Of a stretch of DNA of 64,000 nucleotides, positions 8,492 through 16,949 are shown in pieces (positions within the stretch are counted from its first letter, which is position 1; each line of letters begins with the position of its first letter). The notes under the pieces were generated by a model. The model had not been told where the DNA came from. It made no database searches and saw only the letters and a list, made by a program, of their open reading frames with translations. Source of the stretch: Streptomyces albospinus (lineage in GTDB: Bacteria; Actinomycetota; Actinomycetes; Streptomycetales; Streptomycetaceae); NCBI RefSeq assembly GCF_014648695.1, contig NZ_BMRP01000004.1, positions 162,553-226,552 on the forward strand, written 5' to 3'. The position numbers were made by a program, and so were the translations under genes.

Positions 8492-9478
8492 CTACAGCGC
8501 CTTCGCCGAGGTCTTCGCCTCGATCCGGTTGAGCACCGTGACCTTGCCGCCGGCGCTCTTCGCCGGGACCGTGACCGCCTGGCCCGAGACCGTGGTGAAG
8601 GCCATCCGCGTGGTCTTCTTGTCCGGGCCCTCCACGATGCCGCGCAGGCTCGGCGGCACGGTGATCATCAGGCCCGGGGAGACCGTCTTCTGCTGGTGGT
8701 AGACGGTCGAGAAGAACACCAGCGCACCGCCGTCCGTGGTCCGCAGCGCCACCGGCGGGTAGTCCGACGCCTGGTCCTCCCACTGGATACGGGCGCCGGG
8801 CTGGTTGGCGTCCCGGGCGCGCTGGGCCCGCCACTGGTCGGTGTTCGGCCCCGGCGCGAAGTCGCCGCCCTTGCCGGTGTTGAGGTAGTCGGCGTACGAC
8901 TGGCCCAGCTTGCCCGGATCGACCGTCAGCCCCGACGAGCCGTCGGTGGGCACCGCCTCCGCGTAGCCGTCCGTGATCTTCAGCTCCGGGGCCGTGTTGC
9001 TGTCGAACGTCGCGAGGTAGACCGCCCGCCACTTCGCGCCGATGGCGTCCCGGCTGAACACCAGGAACCAGCGGGTGCTCTCGCCGCTGCGGTTCCTGCG
9101 GTTGCTGAGCGCGTCCCCGATGAAGAACTTCGGCCAGCCCGTCTGCTTGGGCACGGTGAAGTGGGCGTCCGTGAAGCGGAGCGGGGCGAACCCCGGGTTG
9201 CCGTTCGGCTTGACGCCGTGCGCCGCCTTTATCCCGGCCTGGTCGATGGCGAGCAGCGCACCCGCCTCGAACGAGGTGTTCAGCTGCGGATCGAGCGTGC
9301 GGTTGGCCTTGTTGAAGCCGTCGGTGAAGTGCTTGAGCGCCTGCGCGGCGTCCGCCTTCGACACCGCCGGCAGGATCTCCCGCTCGCCGTGCACCGTCAT
9401 GCACCCGCTCAGTATCACCAGCGCCGCCGCTGCCGACGTCAGTGTTGCGGGCACCCGGAACGGCGACCTGCGTGTCAT
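8492..9478 (-). CDS. Lipoprotein of unknown function
   Basis: This 328-residue protein has a signal peptide with a lipobox (VILSGC, modified cysteine C26), so it should be anchored to the outer face of the membrane. No catalytic motif is recognised. The remainder is an alpha/beta-looking domain with FTDGFNKANRTLDPQL early and DYPPVALRTTDGGALVFF late. The ATG at 9478 has AAGGAG 10 nt upstream. An iron box lies about 190 bp upstream on the far side of the divergent gap; iron control of this gene is possible but the 64-codon reading frame on the other strand is closer. Confidence 0.75.
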   Translation of the reverse strand: MTRRSPFRVPATLTSAAAALVILSGCMTVHGEREILPAVSKADAAQALKHFTDGFNKANRTLDPQLNTSFEAGALLAIDQAGIKAAHGVKPNGNPGFAPLRFTDAHFTVPKQTGWPKFFIGDALSNRRNRSGESTRWFLVFSRDAIGAKWRAVYLATFDSNTAPELKITDGYAEAVPTDGSSGLTVDPGKLGQSYADYLNTGKGGDFAPGPNTDQWRAQRARDANQPGARIQWEDQASDYPPVALRTTDGGALVFFSTVYHQQKTVSPGLMITVPPSLRGIVEGPDKKTTRMAFTTVSGQAVTVPAKSAGGKVTVLNRIEAKTSAKAL

Positions 9479-9667
9479 GGGGCTCGGGCTCCTTCGGGGC
9501 GACCGGGGCGGACTGGGTGGCCGCCGGGGTGGCACGATTCGGCGCAACCCTACCCGGGGTGCGGGAGAACAAGTCCGTGGGGATCGGATACGGAGCCCAC
9601 AACGTGATCTGACGGGCGCTCGGCCCGGGGGCCGCCGACGCCGGGCCCTTGGCACGCGGAGATCTAG

Positions 9668-9686
9668 TTAGGTTAGGCTTACCTAA
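9668..9686. promoter_or_regulatory. Iron box (DmdR1/IdeR-type operator)
   Basis: The 19-bp site TTAGGTTAGGCTTACCTAA matches the actinobacterial iron-box consensus with arms TTAGGT and ACCTAA; the only clear deviation is one base in the right half. DmdR1/IdeR-type repressors with Fe(II) occupy such sites. It lies 36 bp before the 64-codon frame at 9722 and about 190 bp from the lipoprotein start on the other strand. Confidence 0.8.
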
Positions 9687-9721
9687 GTAACTTCTCTTGC
9701 GTTTCCTCGGGAAGGGGTCCC

Positions 9722-9916
9722 ATGCGCCGTCACCGCCACCTCCGGCTCCGCGCCCACGCCCGTACCCGCGCCGGCGTCCGCATCCGTGTGCTCTGCGCGG
9801 GGCTGCGGCGGGGGCTGGTCCGGGTGGTCGCCCCGGAGTTCGGCGCGGCCCCCCGCCGCACCGCCGCCGCACCCGGGCGCCCCCGCCCGGATTCCCGTGC
9901 CCCGGCGTGCTGTTGA
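9722..9916 (+). CDS. Possible small Arg-rich protein under an iron box
   Basis: A 64-codon frame with an ATG at 9722 and a GGGAAGGGG Shine-Dalgarno at 9709-9717. The product has 17 arginines, begins MRRHRHLRLRAHARTR and ends in ACC. It resembles no family I know. Support is positional: a strong iron box and a good ribosome site directly in front. It ends 8 bp before the PhzF-like gene, so it might be a leader peptide for that gene, or a chance frame in an untranslated leader. Confidence 0.4.
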   Translation: MRRHRHLRLRAHARTRAGVRIRVLCAGLRRGLVRVVAPEFGAAPRRTAAAPGRPRPDSRAPACC

Positions 9917-9924
9917 ATGCGGGG

Positions 9925-10659
9925 ATGACCGACGCGAATGACCTGGATGCCGTCAACGACGCAGCCGCGGCAGTGGCAGCGGTGGCGTCGTTGGACGTGG
10001 ACGTGGATGTGCTGCGGGTGTTCTGCGGACCGGAGGGCGCCGGCGGCAACCTGCTGGGCGTCGTGCGCGACGGTGCCGCTCTCCCCGGCCGGGCCGCACG
10101 GGCCGCCCTCGCCGCCGAACTCGGCTTCAGCGAGACCGTGTTCCTCGACGACGCCGCCCTCGGCACCGCCGACATCCACACCCCCAGTGTCCGGCTCCCC
10201 TTCGCCGGCCACCCCCTCGTCGGGCTGGCCTGGCTGCTGCGGAGCCTCGGCCGGCCGCCGGCCGTGCTGCGCCCGCCGGCCGGCGAGGTCGCGGTCCGCC
10301 ACGACGGGGACACCACCTGGGTGCGCGGGCGCGCCGAGTGGGTCACCCACCGCACCACCGAGCAGTACCCCTCCGTCGCGGCGGTCGACGCGCTGCCCGC
10401 CCCGCCACCGGGGGAGGGCTGGCTCTACGCCTGGGCCTGGCAGGACGAGTCCGCGGGCGTGGTCCGTGCACGTGCCTTCCCGCGGCGCGGCGACCGCATC
10501 GTCGAGGACGAGGCCACCGGCGCCGCCGCCCTGCTCCTGACGCATCAGCTCGGACGCCCGCTGGACATCCGCCAGGGCGCCGGCTCGCAGATCCGTACCC
10601 GGACGTATCCGGACGGCACGATCGAGGTCGGTGGACGGGTGCGCGCCGAGACCGCCTAG
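9925..10659 (+). CDS. PhzF-like isomerase family protein, short form
   Basis: This 244-residue protein carries PhzF motifs: GNLLGVV early, the catalytic glutamate in LGFSETVFL (E70), FAGHPLVGLAWLL, and EDEATGAAALLL in the second half. It is shorter than the usual 260-300 residues and the N-terminal strand is preceded by an acidic AVNDAAAAVAAVASLDVDVDV segment. The ATG at 9925 has only a weak GCGGGG in front, which would fit translation coupled to the small upstream frame. If so, iron limitation would induce it. Confidence 0.75.
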   Translation: MTDANDLDAVNDAAAAVAAVASLDVDVDVLRVFCGPEGAGGNLLGVVRDGAALPGRAARAALAAELGFSETVFLDDAALGTADIHTPSVRLPFAGHPLVGLAWLLRSLGRPPAVLRPPAGEVAVRHDGDTTWVRGRAEWVTHRTTEQYPSVAAVDALPAPPPGEGWLYAWAWQDESAGVVRARAFPRRGDRIVEDEATGAAALLLTHQLGRPLDIRQGAGSQIRTRTYPDGTIEVGGRVRAETA

Positions 10660-10721
10660 GGCCGCGGGGCGGAAGGCCGCGCGGGGGGACGGCCGACCCG
10701 CCGCGCCCCGTCCGCGGGCCG

Positions 10722-11402
10722 CTACGCGCTCATCGGGAACTGCTCGCCCAGCTCCCGGAACACCGCGCTGTTCAGCGCGAACGCGCGCTTGCACTCGTCG
10801 ACCACCCGCTGCTTCTCCAGGTCGTCCACCGGCAGCGCGTCCAGCAGTTCGCGGTATTCGCGCTTGAAGGCGGCGGGGTTGGCTATCTCCTCGAAGACGT
10901 AGAAGCGGACGCCGTCGCCCTTGCGCGCGAAGCCCCAGGTCTTCTCGGCGGTGCCGCGGATGATCTGGCCGCCGGAGAGGTCGCCGAGATAGCGGGTGTA
11001 GTGGTGGGCGACGTAGCCGGCCGGCCAGTCGCGGGCGCAGACCGCGATCCGGTCGGCGTAGGCGGCGGTGGCCGGCAGCGGCACCAGGCCGGCCCGCCAG
11101 GAGGGGCCGCCGAGATGGGCGAGGTCGCGCTCCAGCTCGGCGGTGCGGGCGAGCTCCGGGCGGATGAAGGGGCCCGCGACCGGGTCGCCGGCGAGGGCTC
11201 CGGAGGCGTCCTCCAGCGTGCGGTAGACGAACCAGAGCTGCTCCGTGTAGCGCCGGTAGGCGTCGACGCCGAGCTTGCCGCCGAGGAGGTCGCCCATGAA
11301 CGAGGAGTTCTCGGCCTCGGTGTGCTGTGCGTGGGACGCCGTGCGGATCACCGTCGAGAACGGTGTGAACGGCGCGGACGGGGTCGGGCTGGACGCTTCC
11401 AA
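10722..11402 (-). CDS. Heme oxygenase (biliverdin-producing)
   Basis: This 226-residue protein matches bacterial heme oxygenases such as HmuO: STVIRTASHAQHTEAENSSFMGDLLGG holds the proximal heme histidine (H27 by alignment with AQAHEKAEHSTFM), and YLGDLSGGQII is the distal-helix signature. It cleaves heme to biliverdin, CO and Fe(II). I place the start at a TTG (11402) with GGAGG 6 nt upstream; the frame extends to an ATG at 11510 but the extra 36 residues are GC-rich and unlike the family. No iron box is visible directly upstream, although one lies at 9668. Confidence 0.88.
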   Translation of the reverse strand: MEASSPTPSAPFTPFSTVIRTASHAQHTEAENSSFMGDLLGGKLGVDAYRRYTEQLWFVYRTLEDASGALAGDPVAGPFIRPELARTAELERDLAHLGGPSWRAGLVPLPATAAYADRIAVCARDWPAGYVAHHYTRYLGDLSGGQIIRGTAEKTWGFARKGDGVRFYVFEEIANPAAFKREYRELLDALPVDDLEKQRVVDECKRAFALNSAVFRELGEQFPMSA

Positions 11403-11589
11403 GGCGGACCTCCGGGGACCGGGGGAGCGGACGGGAACAGGCCGGCGCCACGGGGACGCCGCGCCCCGGGAGCCCGGGGCGCCGCAGCCTGATAACTCGG
11501 CGTTACCCAACTACGGGGGACCGCCCCGGTCAACCTGTTCCCGACAAGCTGTCGGTAAAAACCCTACTCCTGTCCGCATCGGGGCGGCA

Positions 11590-12447
11590 TCAGGCCAGCG
11601 TGAGGATCTCCGCCCCGGTCTCGGTCACCACCAGCGTGTGCTCGAACTGCGCGGTCCGCTTGCGGTCCTTGGTGACCACGGTCCAGCCGTCCTCCCACAT
11701 GTCGTACTCGTACGTGCCCAGCGTCAGCATCGGCTCGATGGTGAAGGTCATCCCGGGCTTGATGTCGGTGGTGTGGTGCGGGCTGTCGTAGTGCGGAACG
11801 ATCAGGCCGGAGTGGAAGGACGAGTTGATGCCGTGCCCGGTGAAGTCGCGGACCACGCCGTAGCCGAAGCGCTTGGCGTACGACTCGATGACCCGGCCGA
11901 TGATGTTGATCTGGCGGCCCGGCCTGACGGCCTTGATCGCGCGGTTGAGCGCTTCACGGGTGCGCTCCACCAGCAGCCGGGACTCCTCGTCCACGTCGCC
12001 GCACAGGTAGGTGGCGTTGTTGTCGCCGTGCACACCGTGGATGTACGCGGTCACGTCGAGGTTCACGATGTCGCCGTCCTGGAGGACGGTCGAGTCCGGG
12101 ATGCCGTGGCAGATGACCTCGTTGAGCGAGGAGCACAGGGACTTGGGGAAGCCGCGGTAGCCGAGCGTGGACGGGTAGGCGCCGTGGTCGCACATGAACT
12201 CGTGGGCGACCCGGTCCAGTTCATCGGTCGTCACGCCCGGCGCGATCAGCTTGGCGGCCTCCTCCATCGCCTGCGCGGCGATCCGGCCGGCGATCCGCAT
12301 CCGCTCGATCGTTTCGGAGTCCTGCACCTCGGGGCCCGTGTACGGGGTGGGTGCGTCCTTTCCGACGTACTCGGGGCGCGGGATCGCGGCGGGGACGGGG
12401 CGGGTGGGGGAGATCTTCCCCGGGACAAGAAGCGACTGGCCAGACAT
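11590..12447 (-). CDS. map: Type I methionine aminopeptidase
   Basis: This 285-residue metalloprotease removes the initiator methionine from nascent proteins. The five metal ligands are visible: D131 (NLDVTA), D142 (HGDNNAT), H205 ([10 protein letters not shown]), E238 (FTIEPML) and E269 (QFEHTL). The N-terminal extension of about 40 residues with PEYVGK is usual in actinobacteria. The ATG at 12447 is preceded by TACACT 7 nt away and no Shine-Dalgarno, so the message may be leaderless. It is divergent from a small conserved gene. Confidence 0.95.
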   Translation of the reverse strand: MSGQSLLVPGKISPTRPVPAAIPRPEYVGKDAPTPYTGPEVQDSETIERMRIAGRIAAQAMEEAAKLIAPGVTTDELDRVAHEFMCDHGAYPSTLGYRGFPKSLCSSLNEVICHGIPDSTVLQDGDIVNLDVTAYIHGVHGDNNATYLCGDVDEESRLLVERTREALNRAIKAVRPGRQINIIGRVIESYAKRFGYGVVRDFTGHGINSSFHSGLIVPHYDSPHHTTDIKPGMTFTIEPMLTLGTYEYDMWEDGWTVVTKDRKRTAQFEHTLVVTETGAEILTLA

Positions 12448-12515
12448 GCCAGCGAGTGTATCCGCGGGCCGTCGGGCAGGATGGTGGCACAGGAGCCACG
12501 TGGCAGGAGGCGGCA

Positions 12516-12782
12516 ATGGCGCTGTTCAAGCGGCGGACGGTGGGCAAGCCGGGCGAGTGGTACTACTGCCTCCGGCACCAGACCGTGGAGGAGGGCCCCG
12601 AGTGCCGGGCGGCCGACCGGTTCGGTCCCTACGGCACCCGCGAGGAGGCGTCCCACGCCATGGAGACCGCACGCGAGCGGAACCTGGAGTGGGAGACCGA
12701 CCCCAAGTGGCACGACATGGGGAAGGGACAGGGACAGGGGCAGGGGCAGGAGGGCGACGGGGGCGATCCCCGGGCTTCGTAG
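12516..12782 (+). CDS. Conserved Streptomyces small protein of unknown function
   Basis: This 88-residue protein begins [22 protein letters not shown] and continues [33 protein letters not shown], ending in a GQGQGQGQ tail. I recall close relatives in many Streptomyces next to map. It holds two cysteines (YYCL and PEC) and an SPOR-like GPY-TREEA segment, which hints at a short peptidoglycan- or metal-binding fold but does not prove it. The ATG has CAGGAGG upstream. The Gly-Gln tail is low-complexity and probably variable. Confidence 0.8.
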   Translation: MALFKRRTVGKPGEWYYCLRHQTVEEGPECRAADRFGPYGTREEASHAMETARERNLEWETDPKWHDMGKGQGQGQGQEGDGGDPRAS

Positions 12783-12892
12783 GACGTCACCCGCCCTCGT
12801 GGGATGACCCCCGGCCCTCGTGGGCGGCATCCGTTGGGCGTCCGTCAGGCGTCCGTGGGGCGGTGGCCGGGTCCGTACCGGGATCCGGGCGG

Positions 12893-13519
12893 CTACCAGC
12901 GGGGCGGGGGCGGGGCCGAGAGACCGTCGGCGAGGCGGGAGAGGCGGTCGCGGAAGCGGCGGTGACGGCGGGGCGCGGGCCCGCCGTTCTCTCCGGCGGC
13001 GGCGCTGACCAGGTGCTGGACGAGGTCGAGGTCGAGGTCCTGGCCCTGCGCGGTGCCCTCGGGCGCGGGCGGGGGAGCGGCCAGCGCGTCATGCGCCAGC
13101 GTGTGCAGATCGCGGTCGCCGCCGTCCAGGGCGAGCACCGTGGCGCCGTTGCGGCGGGCGTCGTGCACCCGCTCCAGCAGCCCGGCGCCCGGCTGCCCCG
13201 GCGTCACGACCAGCAGCGTCGCACCGCGCCCGGCCGCCGCCAGCCGCCCCAGCCCGACCGCGAGATGCGCGGGCGCCCCGCCCGGGACCCGGTGGCGCAC
13301 CAGGGTCGGCGACAGCTCCGGCAGGCCCGACCAGGCGGCCTCGTCGTCCAGGTGGGCGGCCAGGTGCCAGGGCTCGTACGTGGCGCTGCCGACCAGCAGC
13401 AGCCCGCCGCCGTGCGGGGTGACGGCGGCCCGCAGCGAACCGGCGAAGCGGCGGCTGGCCTGCACCCACTCGGTTCCGGCGAGGACCTCGCGCAGCAGGG
13501 CGACTCGTACGGCATCCAT
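12893..13519 (-). CDS. Conserved hypothetical protein, possibly SIS-like
   Basis: A 208-residue protein I cannot assign. The second half (ATLLVVTPGQPGAGLLERVHDARRNGATVLALDGG) alternates hydrophobic strands and helices like a sugar-isomerase (SIS) half-domain, and the LLLVGSATYEPWHLAAHL segment could be another strand-helix unit. The C-terminus is basic and proline-rich. The ATG at 13519 gives a compact protein; the open frame continues upstream without protein-like composition. It is next to the sialic-acid-type cluster but separated from it by 125 bp. Confidence 0.6.
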   Translation of the reverse strand: MDAVRVALLREVLAGTEWVQASRRFAGSLRAAVTPHGGGLLLVGSATYEPWHLAAHLDDEAAWSGLPELSPTLVRHRVPGGAPAHLAVGLGRLAAAGRGATLLVVTPGQPGAGLLERVHDARRNGATVLALDGGDRDLHTLAHDALAAPPPAPEGTAQGQDLDLDLVQHLVSAAAGENGGPAPRRHRRFRDRLSRLADGLSAPPPPRW

Positions 13520-13644
13520 GGCGCGGCATACTGCCGCAGCGCCGGGCCTCCGGGGGGCCGCTCGGGGCGGCGTCACCCGTATGGAGGCCGGGCGGGGATA
13601 CGGGAGGGGAGCGCCGGGGGCGGGTGCGGCGGCGCGGCGCCCGG

Positions 13645-14613
13645 TCACGGGGCCGGTCGCCCGGCGGCGAGGCTCGCGTCCTTCAGCCGACGTCCTACCT
13701 CCGCCACCGCCTCCTCGCTCAGCGGGACCTGCGGCAGCGCCGTGGCGCGCCCTTCGATCACGCCGAGGAGCTGGAGCGCCGCCTTGAAGGCGCCGAGGGC
13801 CGAGGAGCTGCGGCCCATCTCGCTCTCCGGGCCGGCGTCGGTCATCGCGAACAGGGCGACCAGGCGCTCCTGTTCGGCGGCGGCCCGGGGCCAGTCGCCG
13901 GCCCGCGCGGCGTCGTAGAGGCGGACATAGCCCGCCGGGTCGACGTTGCCCAGGCCCGGGACGACGCCGTCCGCGCCCGCCAACAGGGCGGCGTCCGCAG
14001 TGAGTTCGGAGCCGGTCAGGACGGCGAAGCCGGGCGCGGGGCCGGATGGGCGGGCGGTTCGGCCGCCGAGGGAGACCAGCAGCCGGCGCAGCGAGCCGTC
14101 GTCGCCGCTGCTGTCCTTCAGCCCGGCGAGCGTGCCGTCCGCGGCCAGTTCGCGGACCAGGGCCGGGGTCAGCTTGTTGTGGACGGCGGCGGGGATGTCG
14201 TACGCGACGAGGGGCAGGCCGGTGGCGGTGCGGAGGTGGCGGAAGTGGGCGGCGATCTCGCGGGGGTGGGTGCGGGTGTAGAAGGGGGCCGTGGCGACGA
14301 GCGCGTCGGCGCCCAGCCGGGCGGCGGCCTTGGCGTGGTCGAGCACGCGGGCGGTGGTGGTGTCGATGACTCCGGCGAGCACCGGGACCCGGCCGCGTGC
14401 GGCCGTGACGACGGTCTCCAGGGCGACCGCACGTTGACGATCGGTCAGATAGGCCGCCTCGCTGGTGGAACCGAGCGCGAACAGGCCGTGGACGCCCCCG
14501 TCGAGGAGGTGGTCGACCAGGCGGGCGAGGGAGCCGGTGTCGACCTCGCCGCACGCGTCGAGCGGGGTGCAGACCGGGGGGATGACGCCGTGCAGCGGGG
14601 CGGGGAGTGCCAT
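13645..14613 (-). CDS. DapA/NanA family aldolase, probable N-acetylneuraminate lyase
   Basis: This 322-residue (beta/alpha)8 aldolase has the family's GSTSEAAYLT loop (GxTxE), the VAYDIP tyrosine and the LAGLKDSSGD Schiff-base lysine. The family includes dihydrodipicolinate synthase, N-acetylneuraminate lyase and sugar-acid aldolases. Its neighbours are a sialidase and an ABC importer, and it shares an operator-like element with them, so cleavage of sialic acid to ManNAc and pyruvate is the best guess. The ATG at 14613 has GGAGG in front. NanK and NanE partners are absent from the window. Confidence 0.75.
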   Translation of the reverse strand: MALPAPLHGVIPPVCTPLDACGEVDTGSLARLVDHLLDGGVHGLFALGSTSEAAYLTDRQRAVALETVVTAARGRVPVLAGVIDTTTARVLDHAKAAARLGADALVATAPFYTRTHPREIAAHFRHLRTATGLPLVAYDIPAAVHNKLTPALVRELAADGTLAGLKDSSGDDGSLRRLLVSLGGRTARPSGPAPGFAVLTGSELTADAALLAGADGVVPGLGNVDPAGYVRLYDAARAGDWPRAAAEQERLVALFAMTDAGPESEMGRSSSALGAFKAALQLLGVIEGRATALPQVPLSEEAVAEVGRRLKDASLAAGRPAP

Positions 14614-14639
14614 GGGGCCTCCAAAGGCGGCTCTGAGCT

Positions 14640-14662
14640 GGGACAAAGGACATAGGAGGTCC
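14640..14662. promoter_or_regulatory. Shared operator, lyase/regulator gap
   Basis: The element contains GGACAAAGGACAT followed 5 bp later by GTCC, and can also be read as a GGAC/GTCC inverted repeat (14648-14662). It lies 26 bp upstream of the lyase start in the divergent gap with the GntR gene. Position by position it matches 15684-15706 at GGACAA, GGACAT and GTCC. Confidence 0.65.
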
Positions 14663-14795
14663 GATGTCGCGGTCACAATAGGCATGCGCGCGGGCGCACG
14701 GTCAAGGATTCCCGGACCCGGCGTGGGCCGAAAGGGCCGAACGGACCGGCGGCGCACGGCAGGTGAGGGTGCGGCAGAGGAAGAGGGCGATAGGG

Positions 14796-15482
14796 ATGGC
14801 GCGAGGGACGATGGCCGAGGACGTCCAGGCGCGGATCAAGCAGCTGATCCTGCGGCGCAGGCTGACCCCGGGCGACCCGCTGCCCACCGAGACGGAACTG
14901 GTCGCCATGCTCGACGTCAGCCGCAACTCGGTCCGCGAGGCACTCAAGGCTCTCCAGGCGATGCGGATCGTGGAGATCCGGCACGGCTTCGGCACCTACG
15001 TCGGGGCGCTCACCCTGGAGCCGTTCGTCGAGGGCGTCGCCTTCCGTGCCGCGGTCCGCCACCTCCAGGGGGAGCCGAGCCTGTACGAGCTGATGGAGGT
15101 CCGGGAGGCCCTGGAAGCGGGGCTGATCGGCACCGTCGCGCGCGATCTGCCCGCCGCGGACCTCACCGTCCTCAAGGGGCTGGTGCAGCGGATGGCCGAG
15201 GAGGCGCGCGGCGGGCAGGTGCAGAGCGCCACCGACCGCGCCTTCCACCTGGCCCTGTACCGCTCGCTGGGCAACCACCTGCTGAGCGAGGTGCTGGACG
15301 CGTTCTGGGCGGCGCTGCGCCGGGTCCGCGAGGACCTGGCCGACGACCGGCAGGACCCCCAGGTGACCTACCGCCGGCACCAGGAGATCGTCGACGCGCT
15401 GGAGGCGGGCGACGGCCACCGCGCGGTGGCCGCGATGCACCGCCACTTCGACGGCATCCGCCGGCGGCTCACCGGGAAGTAG
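14796..15482 (+). CDS. FadR-subfamily GntR transcriptional regulator
   Basis: This 228-residue regulator has an N-terminal winged helix (LPTETELVAMLDVSRNSVREALKALQAMRIVEIRHGFGTYV) and a C-terminal FCD ligand domain with the metal-site pattern (VREALEAGL, DRAFHLALYRS, HQEIVDAL, MHRHF). FadR/NanR-type regulators respond to sugars and acids. The ATG at 14796 has AGAGG/AGGG upstream; GTG 14763 and ATG 14811 are alternatives. It sits between the lyase and the sialidase-transport operon, both of which carry the matching 23-bp element, so it probably controls both. Confidence 0.85.
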   Translation: MARGTMAEDVQARIKQLILRRRLTPGDPLPTETELVAMLDVSRNSVREALKALQAMRIVEIRHGFGTYVGALTLEPFVEGVAFRAAVRHLQGEPSLYELMEVREALEAGLIGTVARDLPAADLTVLKGLVQRMAEEARGGQVQSATDRAFHLALYRSLGNHLLSEVLDAFWAALRRVREDLADDRQDPQVTYRRHQEIVDALEAGDGHRAVAAMHRHFDGIRRRLTGK

Positions 15483-15683
15483 CGGAGCGCGCCGCCGCAG
15501 GGGCGGGGCCAGGGGCGCGGGCGGGACGGCCGCGGGCGCCCCTCGGTGAACGGCCGGCGTCCGGAATGCCGCCATTCATCCCGTTCACCGGGATTTCACC
15601 CGACGTCGACGGGACCGTTGCCGACACGAAAAAGCACCATGTGCGGTGCCTTGACGGTCAGTTGGGCGCTGCCTATGGTCCGC

Positions 15684-15706
15684 AGGACAAGGGACATCCT
15701 ACGTCC
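15684..15706. promoter_or_regulatory. Shared operator, sialidase promoter
   Basis: The element contains GGACAAGGGACAT and, 5 bp later, GTCC, with an internal inverted repeat GGACATCCTACGTCC (15692-15706). It lies about 20 bp upstream of the sialidase GTG and matches the site at 14640-14662. It overlaps the expected start of transcription, so occupancy should repress. Confidence 0.65.
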
Positions 15707-15725
15707 GGCCCGTTGGGGGTGACCC

Positions 15726-16949
15726 GTGGCGTACGAGACCTCGGAACCGCATGCGACCTCCGCACCGCACGAGACCTGGGAGCCGCACGAGGGCGCACCG
15801 CGGTCCGCCTACCCGGAGCCGTCCGCGACCCCACCGCCCCACGAGAGCGCACAGCAGTACGGGAGTTCGGTGCCGTTCCGGGCCGGGACCGAGGGGTACA
15901 CGAGCTTCCGGATCCCGGCCGTGGTGCGGGCGCGCTCCGGCGCCGTGCTCGCGTTCGCCGAGGGCCGGGTCTCCTCGGCCGACGACTCCGGCGAGATCCA
16001 CCTCGTCCTCAAGCGCTCCCCGGACGGCGGGCGCACCTGGGGCCCGCTGCAATGCGTCGCCCGCAACGGCACCGGAACGGCCGGCAACCCCGCCCCGGTC
16101 GTCCTCGCCGGCGGCCGGGTGCTGCTCGTCCAGGTCCACAACGCCGCCGACGCCACCGAGGACCGCATCCGCCGCGGCCAGGTCGGACCCGCCGACGGCC
16201 GCCGCGTCTGGCTCCAGCACAGCGACGACGACGGCGCGACCTGGAGCACCCCCCGCGAGATCACCGACGCGACCAAGCCGCCCCATTGGCGGTGGTACGC
16301 CACCGGCCCCGGCCATGCGCTGCGGCTGCGCCACGGCCCGTACGCCGGCCGGCTGGTCGTCCCCGCCAACCACTCCCTCCCGCCCACCGACCCCCGGGAC
16401 ACCGGCACCGAAGCCCGTTACGAGGGCGGGCACGCGCTGCTCAGCGACGACGGCGGCGCCACCTGGCGCATCGGCTACACCGACCACGACCCCGCAACCG
16501 GCCGGATCGCCGCGCCCAACGAGACCACCGCCGCCGAACTCCCCGACGGCACCGTCTATCTGAACGCCCGTAACGCGGCGAGCGCCGCCTGGCGCCGTCT
16601 CGACGCGGTCTCCGCGGACGGCGGCGAGCGCCTGGTCCGCCCCTTCCGGCCGCAGGCGGCGCTGGCCGGGCCGCAGGTCCAGGGCAGCACCCTGTGCCTC
16701 GACGACCGCGGCGAACTGCTCTTCTCCGGGCCCGCGCACCCCGCGGCCCGGGCCCTGATGACCCTGCGGGCCAGCCGCGACGGCGGGCGGACCTGGCACA
16801 CCGCGCACACCGTCAGCGGGCTCCCGGCCGGCTACTCCGACCTCGTACGCCTCGACCGGGGCAGCGTCGGACTGCTCTACGAGACGGGCGACTTCAGCGC
16901 CTACGACACCCTCACCTTCCGCCGCATCCCCCTCAAGGAGCCGGCATGA
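15726..16949 (+). CDS. Sialidase (exo-alpha-sialidase family), no signal peptide
   Basis: This 407-residue beta-propeller hydrolase has the FRIP motif (YTSFRIPAVVRA) and four Asp-boxes of the S-x-D-x-G-x-T-W type (SPDGGRTW, SDDDGATW, SDDGGATW, SRDGGRTW). The catalytic tyrosine is probably in GYSDLVRL. The GTG at 15726 has GGGGGTG upstream. The N-terminus is not hydrophobic: it is a hydrophilic run with imperfect PH repeats (EPHATS, APHETW, EPHEG), so the enzyme looks cytoplasmic. It is the first gene of an operon with an ABC importer and overlaps the next gene by ATGA. Confidence 0.87.
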   Translation: MAYETSEPHATSAPHETWEPHEGAPRSAYPEPSATPPPHESAQQYGSSVPFRAGTEGYTSFRIPAVVRARSGAVLAFAEGRVSSADDSGEIHLVLKRSPDGGRTWGPLQCVARNGTGTAGNPAPVVLAGGRVLLVQVHNAADATEDRIRRGQVGPADGRRVWLQHSDDDGATWSTPREITDATKPPHWRWYATGPGHALRLRHGPYAGRLVVPANHSLPPTDPRDTGTEARYEGGHALLSDDGGATWRIGYTDHDPATGRIAAPNETTAAELPDGTVYLNARNAASAAWRRLDAVSADGGERLVRPFRPQAALAGPQVQGSTLCLDDRGELLFSGPAHPAARALMTLRASRDGGRTWHTAHTVSGLPAGYSDLVRLDRGSVGLLYETGDFSAYDTLTFRRIPLKEPA

